64,000 bases of DNA from Tetmemena sp. SeJ-2015 (lineage: Eukaryota > Ciliophora > Spirotrichea > Sporadotrichida > Oxytrichidae), in NCBI GenBank assembly GCA_027382625.1, contig JAJKFJ010020659.1, positions 1 to 64,000 on the forward strand, written 5' to 3'. The position numbers and the translations under genes are program-made. The first letter of the stretch is position 1; each line of letters starts with the position of its first letter. Below are positions 31,047 through 41,459 of the stretch, one piece after another. The notes below the pieces were generated by a model that was not told the origin of the DNA, searched no databases, and was given only the letters and a program-made list of their open reading frames with translations.

Positions 31047-32060
31047 TCACAGCCTTTGCAATTCAAGAGCATCGAGAGCAAATTTTACGCAGCTCAAGAA
31101 GCTAGCTTTGATCCAGCGCCATGGGAGCGCATTAACGTGCAGCTGGAACCAGGATACAAACTCATCTCTCTTCTGGCAAGGAAGCCTTATCCTGGCGTCC
31201 CTCTTGATCGCAGCGAAGATTCTCTCCACTGGAGCCAGTTGGAACTAGTACGGCCCTAGGTAAATGACTGAGGCCTGGAGCAAGCGCAAGGTTCGCAGAG
31301 TCTCCTGGCTACGATGGTAGGAGGCGTTATCTAGCAAGATGCTGGTGGAGCCCCTCCAGTCCAGTGTCTCTCCATCAAGGTATTCGGTCAGCTCGAGGAT
31401 GAAGCTCTTGATAGGGGGGTTTTTTCGCCCAGAGTGGATAGCGTAGGCCAAGCGCCCGTCGCTGAAGGAAGCCGCCACAATGCTGAGTCCATAGATGCGT
31501 TGCAAGCTGTCACTATAGCAGCGGGTGCCAGCAAGGCTCCACCCCTTGCGCTAATAGGATTGCGACTGCAGCGAGCTCTCATCTATGTTGATGAGGAGGC
31601 GCTTCTCACCTAGGGCACGGATGTAGTACGATGCTGCCAGCTGCCGCTGCAGCAGGCACGGCGTGGTGTTAGTTCTGATGTCGAGGGTGTGAACCTTCTT
31701 GTAGGAGAGCCCGAGCTTGCGCTTCAGGAGAATGCGGAGCGAGCCTGCAGTAGGTCTCTACCCCAGCACTGCCTGCATCTCATCTTACAACGCTCCAGCA
31801 GAAGTGATTGGATCCCTCTAGGCTTGGCGCCTCGCGATTGCTTTCATCAACAGCGCCTCTCGACCTCGCATCTCGGTGGACCTGTAGACTCCACCCCTCC
31901 GACCATCAAGAGACCTCTTGTGGAGAATACTATCAAGAGCAGCGCGCTTGATAGAGAAACGCCTCATAAGTGAACTCTTCGAGCAACCCTCCTGTCTGTG
32001 GAGATACAGAATTCGCTCTCTAAGCTGTGCCCTCGAGCGAGAGATTTATGATTATGTCTC
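31047..32060 (-). CDS. Tc1/mariner DD34E transposase, apparently intact (MLE-4)
   Basis: One uninterrupted minus frame with no internal TGA, ending TGA 31047-31049, about 335 residues. The N-terminal helix-turn-helix is AQLRERILYLHRQEG then SLMRRFSIKRAALDSIL. A second DNA-binding-like part includes GSLRILLKRKLGLSYKKV. The catalytic domain has LLINIDESS (first Asp), RKGWSLAGTR, STSILLDNASYH (second Asp) and FQLAPVERIFAAIK (Glu), with 34 residues between second Asp and Glu. TAG is read as Gln at several places. No in-frame ATG marks the N-terminus, so the start near 32060 is approximate. The family cuts and pastes at TA; TIRs were not located. Confidence 0.9.
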
Positions 32061-32539
32061 CTAAGCACGTCGTACCTATGAAGCATGAATTAGGTCTCTA
32101 CGAGAGGTGTTTCAAACTTACTCATCAAGATACCTATGGCTGCGCAGTTTGGACGAAGAATGGGAGCGCCTCTTTCTACTCCTCCCTGCTCTTTGCGGAC
32201 CTCATAGTGGTTGGATCCTCCAAATTGACCAGATCTGGTCAAAGGGACAGCGCGAGAGAACGCAACTCCGATAACTAGGCCTAGGTGAAGTGCCCGACCT
32301 CTGAATTACTCGACGACATGCTCTCGAGTTGGCGCCGAGGGTCTAGGATCTAACTTGGGAACACTTTGCCTGACAGCCGTGTCTCTGCGCGCTCAGTCTA
32401 TGAGCGGAGGGTAGACTACATCAGAGAATGCAAGTGCCTCGGCGGACCCATTGATGAACCGACAATGATGAGGCCTGAGGTGAGACAAATTTCGCCATCG
32501 CTTTCCTCGCTTCCACTCGCTTCATTCACGTCGTCGTGA
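32048..32539 (+). CDS. Unrecognised ORF overlapping the 5' end of MLE-4
   Basis: ATG 32048 to the first TGA 32537-32539, 163 residues. Reads LYERCFKLTHQDTYGCAVW, ADLIVVGSSKLTRSGQRD, SELLDDMLSSWRRG, then VYERRVDYIRECKCLGG. GC-rich codon use like the neighbouring F2. If TGA is Trp the same frame continues without a stop into F2 at 32825, so these could be one gene with an intron (gtactt...tgcag, about 41 nt at 32711-32751). Alternatively part of the transposon 5' region. Confidence 0.4.
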
Positions 32540-32824
32540 TCTGAGAGCGGTGCCAGAATCTCAGAGGCGCTGTCCCGAGCACCGCCAATGTAGCCCTCCA
32601 GGGTTGTTTAAATGTATCTCCTTCGCTGCGACTCTGACCTAGATTGGCAAGGAGTTATTTCTCAGTCTCGAGGAATGAAAAGTCAAGGAGCGAATCAGTC
32701 CTGCTCCAAGGTACTTACATATTGTCGAGACTTATAAATTTACGCTTGCAGGTATTAAATATTATTATAGATTAAATTACTTGAGCTCATCATAAGTGCC
32801 ACTCTACGAACTCATCAAGGAATA

Positions 32825-33651
32825 ATGGATAGACAGCTCACTGAGGTTCACGTCAACGAGGTCAGGCAAAAGATCGGGAGCAAGAAGGAGCTCTACGACT
32901 TCCTCTCCCAAGAGTGCGGGGCCTACCTGCCCAAGCTGAACTGCTCCAACATCTACTTCTTCAGGGCCATTCTCACTGGCGAGAAAGAGGTAAGCTCAGT
33001 CGATTAACGCGTATAGCACCTGAAGCGCAGCGATGTTATCGTCGCAGCAGTGCCACAGATCGAGGGCCTCACAGCCGAGGACTTTCTCGACTTTGCACAA
33101 GGCAGGCGCGGCTCCTCAGGTACTTGCCTGACTAGTGCGACTGGCTTCACCTGGACAAAAAGTGGATCACTGACATCTTGCTCTCCCTGGATACGGAAAG
33201 TGTAAACCAAATGATTTTCAGCGCCAAGCAGACGCGTCGGGAGAAGCTAGATCGGACTCAGAACTCCTTGGTGATGATGAAGCCCGAGTTCGCCAGTGCG
33301 CTCTCGAACTCGCTCTCATTTAGCGGTAAGTATCGTGGCACCCTTAAGCCTTCATAGTCCAGAAAGGGCGATCCGCCTTCCTGATCAAGCAGAGCGCCAA
33401 GAGAAAGGAGAGAGCTCCTCAAGTGGTGGAGGAGGTGAAGGAGTCCCCAATCGCATCAAAGAGGAAGACCAAAAAACATGCATGAGAACAAGCGCGTCAG
33501 GGAGGAGATCGGCCAGCTGAAGGACCAGGTCGATGACCTCCTGGGCTACAAGCAATTGGTCCTCCACCTACACAAAGGAGGCGTGATCGACCACCAGGGG
33601 ATGCCCCAGGCGCTGGCTCCAGGCCAATAGCAGAATGATTTTATGGAGTGA
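32825..33651 (+). CDS. Family F gene, F2
   Basis: ATG 32825 (MDRQLTEVHVNEVRQKIG) to TGA 33649-33651. Family blocks are SKKELYDFL, GAYLPKLNCSNIYFFRAIL, a 27-nt GT-AG intron after GEKE, HLKRSDVIVAAVPQIEGL, RLLRYLPD, HLDKKWITDILLSLDTE and QTRREKLDRTQNS. A 32-nt intron (33326-33357) follows SLSF, at the position of the introns in F1 and F3. The C-terminal exon is Lys-rich and ends with a coiled-coil-like helix (REEIGQLKDQVDDLLGYK). Frame breaks occur near 33100 and in the six-A run near 33475; one A fewer there restores the frame. Homologous to F1 and F3; function unknown. Confidence 0.7.
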
Positions 33652-33889
33652 CGTTATTAATTTATAAGCCTTTAATTAAACAGACTAGCCGCTAGATTAT
33701 AAATTTTATTTGGGATGCTCCAATCTCTCAAAAATGGAGCCGAAGAAATAGAATTCCATCTGTCGCAACTCAAGGGATTCCTCACACCAGCGGGGCGACG
33801 CCATACATCCCGCCGAAGCAGGTAGGTTAGAACCAACCCTCTAGTCATGGTCTGCGGCTCGGGGGGGGATCATCGACTCTGATTACCGC

Positions 33890-34893
33890 CGAACGGGCTA
33901 AGTCCCAAAAGCCCTAAACCCTCTCTTTCCAAAACCCCGGAGGGGACCAGCGGGGAGTTTGATGCCACTGGGCCAAGGAGTCGTCTGATATGCCCCGCAC
34001 CACATCCATGCGCTTAGCTTCCCACATGGACGGGTTTACTCGTCGATGGCGAGGATGTCGATGACTGGAGTCGGGCGGGGGAAGAAATAGAATCGCCATG
34101 ACAAGGTGAGGCTTGGATCGACCCTGCTTGATTAGGAGTGATTTTGCGAGGAGCGAGAGATGGCCTTGATCTGGCTCTCAACTGCCAGAGTCATAGGCAA
34201 CGTGAGGATGCTGGGCAAGGTGATAGCCTGTCTGGGCATTTGGCGACCAGGCAGCTCCCTCCCTCTAGGGGACGGCTCTGGCTGTGCACAAGGAAGATGC
34301 GCAGCTACCCTCCCCTCCACATCCAGTCTGGAGGCCTCTTAATACTTTCGCGAACTGCCTGGACCATTTAGTAAGGATGGCGCCAAGGAGCAGCGAGAGA
34401 GCCCTGGGAGGCCTTGGGCATCAGCAGCAGCTTAACTAACGCTGATGGCTCGAAGAAGGGTGGCCGCTTCGGCGTGAGCCACGTACACATGCCCCCGTTA
34501 TTCCCGAAAGCCCTCTGGAAAGCTTAATTGAACTCATCGCGCACCAGGAGCAGAGACGGGCTGAGTCGAGTGGGAGAGGCCTAGGAGATCCTCACCATCT
34601 CATTTGCGGCGTGTAGCCCGCTTGAAGGAGAGGAGATTCGACAGCCGCAAGCTTGGGATCCCCCAGCATAGGTCTCTTAGTTGAGCTGGTAGAGTTGCGT
34701 CAACTCATGGCGGCTAGAGCAAAGCCTTCGATTGATTGGGATGAGTCGAGGAACAGCTGGCCTCGCTGCTTACCATCTCACCGACTGGGATGGCCAGAGC
34801 ATTGAGATCATCTGAAGGATATTCCTCCTCCAGCTCTATGGCTGGGACAGGGGCTCCAGCAAGGCTGCGCTGGGCATCTGTTCGAGGGCTCAT
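33890..34893 (-). CDS. Unrecognised gene with a 17-nt intron
   Basis: ATG 34893 reads MSPRTDAQRSLAGAPVPAI then EEEYPSDDLNALAIPVGEM. A 17-nt GT-AG intron (34757-34773) leads into LFLDSSQSIEGFALAAMS and, further on, PMLGDPKLAAVESPLLQAG. Later pieces in other frames are RDEFNQAFQRAFGNNGGM, PKRPPFFEPSALVKLLLMP, MVQAVRESIKRPPDWMW and, near the 3' end, SMWEAKRMDVVRGISDDSL. The pieces are clearly protein-like but frame steps remain unresolved (indels or more introns). No family assigned; the LFLDSS...EGFALAA strand is only vaguely RNase-H-like. Confidence 0.45.
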
Positions 34894-35038
34894 CTCGTGG
34901 GCAAGGATCTCTCAAAGCCGTGATTGGCAGGCTCGCCCCTACCCGGGTCACTGGAGCTAGTCCGGGGAGATGAGGGAGAAAAGCTAGCCGGAATAACCAA
35001 CCGCCGTTAGAAGGAGGGCCTAGGAGAAGTGCCGCGCC

Positions 35039-35383
35039 ATGGTGTTACCCAATCACGCGCTTGGCGAGCCGGAGGTGCTCGAAGATGGAGGAATGTCTGC
35101 CGGGGAGTCACGTCATACAGCCCTGAGGAGGATAGCGGCTCGGAGTCGTGAGGAGGGAGACATTCCAGAAGTCTGGCGGGACCCAAAAAGGGCCCATGTA
35201 AAAGAAGTGGGACCCGGGAGACTTGTGAGGGGGGTTTTCGCGCATCCCGTCTCGGGGGCGATAACCCGGGAGGAGCGAGCCCTTGTCCTTTGCGAGTGGG
35301 GGAGTGTGCGGCAGCTCTTGAGAAAGCGGGGGCTCTCAGGGAAATGTGGGGAAAGAGAGGGAGTTAAAGGAAAGCCCTTTTAA
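35039..35383 (+). CDS. GC-rich ORF of doubtful reality
   Basis: ATG 35039 to TAA 35381. Reads GEPEVLEDGGMSAGESRH, REEGDIPEVWRDPKRAHV and EERALVLCEWGSVRQLLRK. Acidic-basic mix and GC3 are plausible for coding, but from about 35180 the sequence becomes homopolymer-stretched, so the frame cannot be trusted, and TAA would be Gln in this code. Confidence 0.25.
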   Translation: MVLPNHALGEPEVLEDGGMSAGESRHTALRRIAARSREEGDIPEVWRDPKRAHVKEVGPGRLVRGVFAHPVSGAITREERALVLCEWGSVRQLLRKRGLSGKCGEREGVKGKPF

Positions 35384-35389
35384 GAAGCA

Positions 35390-36250
35390 GAACCCTCTGC
35401 CAAAAGGAAAAACCCCGCAAGAGATCGTTTCCATCACCTTTCCCCCGGTTTAAGCTGTAGAGAAAAGTCCCTAAAGTTCCCCCGCCCCCTCGTTCCTCGT
35501 TTGATTTAAAGACCTTAAATAATAAAAACTAAAATATAAGGAAAAAGGGCAGCTCCAAAGGGCGGCCGTTCCATTTTTTCGCGAAAAATCATGAGCCGAG
35601 CGAATGCATCACCACAGACGCGGGGCATGCACGATCCCCTTTCCCAACGCAGTCACTCGTGAAACAGAAAGAGGAAATGAGCGGCGCCAATGTTGAGGAG
35701 GGGAGGATTCAGTTTCGGGGTCTTCCTAAATTGAGAGAAACCTGAAATCGGGGGTTAACACGGGGTGAAAAGTCGGCATCTAATCATCATTGGCCCTTTG
35801 GGAAAGGGTCAAAAGACCTTTTGACCCTTTTTCGCTTTGCAATTAAGTTGAAACATTTTTCCCCCTATACACCCTTCCCCCTTTGGGTAACTGGGGTTTT
35901 GGGGTTTTGGGGTTTATTAATAAACTTAATCTAAACTATTTTATTTAAACTTGATTTGGGTTCATTTTATTGTTCTGAGGGTTAAAATACAAAAATTCTT
36001 TTGTTCAATAATTCGGATTTAGTTTTTCTCCCATTTATTTTTTAAATTTTTTGTCTTGTTAAGCACAACATCTTAAAGGGTATTGCTTTCGTATCTTTAA
36101 GGAATGAAATCATCGATCTGACAATTAATAACTCTAAGATAAAAAATATTATTCATTGAAATTAAATGTATTAAATAAGTTATAATCTTGGCTGAAGTAA
36201 TTGATGAAAACATGTGTGCTTTTTTTAAGATAAAGATATTATCATTGCCT
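35390..36250. other. Homopolymer-distorted stretch, nothing supportable
   Basis: Runs such as ccccc, ggttttggggttttgggg and tttttcg resemble those of 1-3100. No gene, repeat or telomere array is claimed. Confidence 0.5.
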
Positions 36251-36253
36251 AAA

Positions 36254-36912
36254 TCAACAAAAATATTTTGAAATTAGCATATCTTATTTAGATTTGCTAA
36301 TAAGCAAATCTTTGAAATGAATGCGATTAACGAGTGTAAACTAAGCTTATCTCAACTCATCTAATTCAAAAAGAGAGGTTTCCTTTAGATATTTATAACT
36401 GAAAGCCACTAACAAGAGGCGAGAGATATATTTTGGAACATATTTAATATTAATCTCCAAAATATAAATTATTTTTATTTTTAACTAAGTTTGTCAATTA
36501 TCTTCAGTATATATCTTCAAATCAAAATAAATTCTTTTTGCTTTAATAAAATTATTTTATATAGTCCTAGGATTATTTAATCAATTAGCAATTAAATCAA
36601 TTGTCTAAGAAGAAGAGTGCAATATAATTTAAAATAAACTTTTAAACAAATAATTTCAAAAACTCACACTAAAATAGCTCCACAAGCAAAAATACCTTAA
36701 TTTCTAGAAATTTAAGCACTGCTGAGAGATATTAAAAATATTTTATGTAAAAAGGATCCCACAAGTTGAATTAAAATTTATTATAGATAAGTGAGAAAAA
36801 TAACACAAAGTAAGATTGTATGCAGATTCTTTTTAAATAAGATGCAACAATAGTTTAGAGAGTTTCTCATTTAATCCTTCGAGAATAGGTTCTAAATCTT
36901 CATTTAAATTAT
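36254..36912 (-). CDS. Possible two-exon gene beside a MITE, unrecognised
   Basis: Upstream piece (36912 to TGA 36656) reads NEDLEPILEGLNEKLSKLLL then QKESAYNLTLCYFSHL. Downstream piece (about 36438 to TGA 36254) reads VPKYISRLLLVAFSYKYLK, ETSLFELDELRQAQF and NRIHFKDLLISKSKQDM. Both have balanced charge and no internal TGA. An AT-rich spacer may be an intron. An M1 MITE starts 18 nt upstream of the first piece, so the 5' part of the gene may lie beyond it. Confidence 0.4.
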
Positions 36913-36929
36913 TATCAGTTTAATTTATA

Positions 36930-37336
36930 ATATAGTTGGAAATTTAATTAAAATCGGTGATTGATTAAATAATAAATGGAGAGTTGCAACTTCTTGGCAG
37001 TTGAAATTGCAGATTCACCCCCCCGATCTGAGGTTTTCGATGCCTTTTCAAAAAATTTAAAATGAGTTTCTTCTTTAATCATCTTCCCCAAACCCCTCTC
37101 AAGGAGATATGATTACCCATTTTTCTCAATCTTTTTCGTTTTTAAAACTTTTGTGCTTATTAAATCTTTTTGAGCCCTTCCCCAAAAAGTTTCAAGGATA
37201 AAAAGTTTTTAAAATTTATGTTTAATCAAAAGGTTAATATTATTTTAAAATTTTTCACACTTTAAATGCCCCGAAATTTCCCATTTTTATTTAATTTTTA
37301 AATTTTAAATTTATTTTTATTAAATTCTCAGCTTAA
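36930..37336 (-). mobile_element. MITE family M1, copy with distorted homopolymers
   Basis: Starts atatagttggaaatttaatt and ends taaattctcagct. The first third is close to consensus; from about 37010 many positions are replaced by runs (cccccc, ttttt), like the 1-3 kb region. Confidence 0.8.
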
Positions 37337-37867
37337 AAAATTTTTTTAATAAAAACTTTTTTTTCTTCAAAATTTTATTAGAATAGTTAATTCATTGCTT
37401 ACTTAATTAATAATTAACTATTTTTTTGTTTACAAATTTATTGAGGTTTAATTCTGTTTTAATCCTCCTCCATGTCTTGATAATAAAAAGCATTAATATT
37501 GCATTTTATTTTTAGTTTAGAATTAAATAAAAATTGATAATGAGCTAAAATAATAAATATGGTAAATAAGGTTGATGCTAAATAAATAAGTTTATAAATT
37601 TCCCATCTATAGATTGTTAGATAACCAATAAAAATTAAAATATATTATTTACTATATATAGATAATCTTTGTTGCTTATTAGCCATTAAAACTCACTTTT
37701 ATATAAAATTTTGTAGTTTTCTTCTTAAAGCTTAACCTCTTAAGCTAAAGATGAAAATATAGATAATATTAAATCTTTATTCTAATAATTACTTTGTTTA
37801 AATCTTGAGTCATGTATAAAAGATAGAGGAGAACATATTTAAATCTTAATAAACACGCCTCAAAGAT

Positions 37868-38288
37868 AATATAGTTGGAATTTTAATTAAAATCGGTGAT
37901 TGGTTAAAATAATAAATGGAGAAATGCAAAATGGTGACAGTTGAAATCGTAGATTCAGCCCCAGATCTGCAGCTTGTTCGACAGCTTTTCTTAAATTAAT
38001 ATGAGTTTCTTCTTTAATCATCTTCATAGACCCTTTCTCCAGCGAGATATGATGATCGCACTTTACTAAATCCTCTATTTCAAATTCTACAAAGATTGTG
38101 TCGCTTATAACTCTTGACTGAGTGCTCCCACAAAAAAGTTGGAAGGATAAAAAGTTCTTAGACTTTCATGCTGAATCGAATGGTCTAATAATTATTCAAA
38201 TTGGACACACTTTACCTGCCGCTGATTTATTCCATTTTAATTTAATGTCTAATTTAATTATCTTTTTTATTAAATTCTCAGCTATAAT
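37868..38288 (-). mobile_element. MITE family M1, near-consensus copy
   Basis: Starts aatatagttggaattttaat, ends attaaattctcagctataat. Best reverse-oriented representative, about 420 bp, with imperfect 20-25-bp termini and flanking TA. Confidence 0.9.
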
Positions 38289-38576
38289 CCTATAATAGGT
38301 TTCCTCCAATATTTGGAGGACCTACCATATATTTTCTATGGGACCACCAATAAGTTCATGAAGAAGAAATCAGTCTCTTTAAGACTAAATTTCTATTTAT
38401 TAAACCATATATTAATATTACAAGCATCTGATTTATTAAATGAAGAACTTTAAAGCTTTGGCCATAAATCGTAAGGTTAGTGACTCAAAGTAAAATTGGT
38501 TTATTGCTTATTCAAGCATAGTATGAATTTATTTCCTACGATCACAATATTAATAAAGTTATAAAGCCTTCTGTGA
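38289..38576 (+). CDS. Possible exon directly after a MITE, unrecognised
   Basis: A frame open from the MITE edge reads IIGFLQYLEDLPYIFYGTT, then ATG 38358 (MKKKSVSLRLNFYLLNH), ASDLLNEELQSFGHKSQG and ends TGA 38574-38576, with one in-frame TGA as Trp. Composition is moderately convincing. If real, the MITE lies inside the gene or its intron. Confidence 0.3.
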
Positions 38577-38579
38577 AAA

Positions 38580-39335
38580 GTTAAGAGATAAAAGCTATTT
38601 TTGATTAAATGATTAATCGAATAGTGATAACTTAATGTAATAAAATTATTATTATTTATATAATCATTTCAATATATTTTAAATTAAAATAAACTTTCTA
38701 TTAAAGAGAGGGCTTTCTATTTTAGGATTTGATCCTCCGTATATGGAATAATATAGTCAATAATATTTAAAAATTAGATTCTTAAAATTAAATATCAAAG
38801 ATTGAATCCTTTAGATGAGTTATTTGACATGAATAATAAAGTATTTATATTCTGTTTTAAAATGAGCATGCTTAATATTTTTCTTTTATATTGGCTAAAA
38901 TAAATTGACTTTTCATTTAGAGAGTTGAATATATCATATATAAATTCTATTTTATAGAAGGCAGTAATTTGTAATTTCTTCGTTTAAGATGAATGAAATA
39001 AAAAAGTTAAGTATTAATATTGATAGGATCTAAGATTCTTATGGTTGTATAGATTGTTGAAAAAAGTTAATTAATAATAAATAATATATAACATATAAAA
39101 TGAGAATTAATAATCATTCCAAATAAAAGAAAATTTAGTAGTTCTGTTTTCATTTACAAAATATAAATATCAAAAAATGCCTTCAACAAAGAGATCGCTG
39201 TATTTATAATTAAAAGGGATAAAATTATAGTAGCAAAAACCTAAAGAATCTTTATAATGGGTAATTATTTCAGGGAATTTTAATTTTTATCTTATTGAAA
39301 TTTTATAAAACTTAAAGTTAAGAATTAAACTAAGG
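38580..39335. other. AT-rich stretch, nothing supportable
   Basis: No motif or repeat recognised. Confidence 0.5.
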
Positions 39336-39846
39336 AATTTATAGGAAAACATTTTGGAAATATACATTCTATTTGCTTGATTCATTTTGAATATATAATT
39401 TATACTACCTTTATTTAGTTATTATTTAAAGAAATGCCAGTCTTCCTCCAGCTCCATCTTCAAAAAATAAACGCAAAAATTTGAAATTTGCACGGGAACT
39501 CGATCCACCCAGTCTGACTTCAACCACACCTTCAATCCCAGCAGCATGCATTCAGTCGCAGACTCCATACTAAATTTCTTGACAAATTTTAGCTCTCTTT
39601 TCGGCTAGTCAGAGAGACCTCACCTAAAGTCTGTGAGAAAGTCGAGACTTGGCTAATTGGTAGCCAGGCTGTCTGGGTAGAGTTCCCGTGCAAATTTCAA
39701 ATTTTTGCGTTTATTTTTTGAAGATGGAGCTGGAGGAAGGCTGGCATTTCTTTAAATAATAACTAAATAAAGGTAGTATCAATTATATATTCAAAAGGAA
39801 TCAAGCAAGAAGAATGTATATTTTCCAAAATGTTTTCCTATAAATT
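39336..39846. repeat. Palindrome P3: about 175-bp arms, diverged inner part
   Basis: Left arm 39336 to about 39512, right arm about 39673-39846. The outermost 170 bp are nearly perfect complements (for example aatttataggaaaac, ccagctccatcttcaaaaaa). The inner 160 bp contain tttagctctc, gagagacctcacct and gtgagaaagtcgagac, homologous to the loop of P2. Same foldback family, older or recombined. Confidence 0.9.
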
Positions 39847-39849
39847 TGT

Positions 39850-40250
39850 TGTATATTGAAGAAAATTTAATTAAAATTAGTGATTGTTTAAATTAATAAA
39901 TGCTGAAACTAAGAGACAAATAAAATTGCAGATTTACTCCCTAATCTGCATCTGTTCTATAGTTATAAAAATTTAATTCGATATTCTTTTTTAGTCTTCC
40001 TCATAGTTTTGACAGCAGAGAGATGTTTGATAAGCACTCATCATCACTTTCACATTTAATTTTTAAAATAATTGTGTCGTCACTTATAACTCTGAAAAAA
40101 TTGAGTGATAACAAAAAAAGTTGCAAGGATGAAAGATGTATCAAATATTGTATTTATTATTTTAATCTGGCTCACTACACCGTCACTTATTTATTCCATT
40201 TTAATTTAATATAAAATTAAATTATAGTTTTTATTAAATTCTCAGCTCTA
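39850..40250 (-). mobile_element. MITE family M1, degenerate copy
   Basis: Starts atattgaagaaaatttaatt, ends attaaattctcagctct. Contains gacagcagagagatg and ttgcaaggatgaaa variants of the consensus. Confidence 0.75.
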
Positions 40251-40599
40251 TGATTTTATCATATTTTTATAAAATAAACATTACATATTTTTCACAACTT
40301 TATTTAATTTAACTATAAAAGTTCCACTATCATTCCAATCGTAGTTGAATATCACTTTTTCTATGATTTCTTCATTATCAACAAATTAGTGAAGTATCTG
40401 TCTGTCAAAATTAACTTATAGGTCCCAAAATTATGTCTTGAGGTAATATTAACTGAATTAATTTGTTGAAACGCAATTAAATTTGGAAAACAAATAATTT
40501 ATAGAAACTTAAATAGGTCAGATTAGTAGGAGTTGGATCAACTCTCATGCATAAAAAATTTATTCTTAAATAGTCTTATAATTTTATGACTTTTCCTAC

Positions 40600-41450
40600 T
40601 TTAAATTTAATTTCTTAAAAATGTCTTGGATTAAGAGAGAGAGAAAGCTTAATCTTATTAAGTTTCTTGAATAACTTTTAATTTATTTAGCAATTAAGTA
40701 GATTATTGTTTTGTTTAATAATTAAAAACAGCTTTTTTTATTAAATAAATACATCTTAAACTTGCATCATATGTACTTTGCTTCATATTTATTTTAATAA
40801 TTTCTTATTTATAAAGATTAATAAAGAGATAATATTATTTTAATTATAATGGAAGCAAGCTGAATCAAGAGGCATATAAAGCACCTTAAATGATTTGATA
40901 TGAAATTTATAATAAAAGGTGAATTATTATTTAAAAAAATATGAAGATTGTTTTCTTTTAAGATATCCTTTTATACCCATAAATATAAGTGAAGTATAAC
41001 TATGAGTGATTAGATTTCAGGTTGCAAAAGTCTAAAAATTACTTTTAACCTCAGAAATAAGAGTGGAAATCCTTTTATTCATATTTTCTTTTGTGTTAAC
41101 TTATAACATATAGAGAAGGAGTATTATACGTGATTTGCAAATATTTATTTTAATTTTATATTATTGAATTTCTTAATTAGAATTATATTTATTAGAATAA
41201 TTCATTAGTTAATATATTTTATGAACATATAATATAAAATAATTAAAATTATAATTATGTTTAATGAATTACACAAGTGGTCCTATAATACTTAGGTTAA
41301 GGCCCCCGTAATAAGTTTCAAAGAACTCGTAGAGTTCTCTCTCTAATAAAATATAGCTTAATATAGTTTAAATTTAAGTTAAAATCTAAAAAAATAATAA
41401 TAAAGAAGTATCTTTCTAACTAAAGTAAATATAAAAAATAATTGACTTAG
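40600..41450. other. AT-rich stretch with one coding-like minus patch
   Basis: At about 41270-41350 the minus strand reads LLERELYEFFETYYGGLNLS then IIGPLV. It faintly recalls the E-x-F-x-x-Y-Y strand of M16 peptidases, but the patch is too short to call. Otherwise nothing recognised. Confidence 0.3.
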
Positions 41451-41459
41451 ATTTTATTT

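Noticed and set aside
29600..35400. Bacterial contamination or chimera explaining the GC-rich island
   Set aside because: The transposase there uses in-frame TAG as Gln at conserved spots and the family F gene matches F1 and F3 in the AT-rich part, so it belongs to the same genome.
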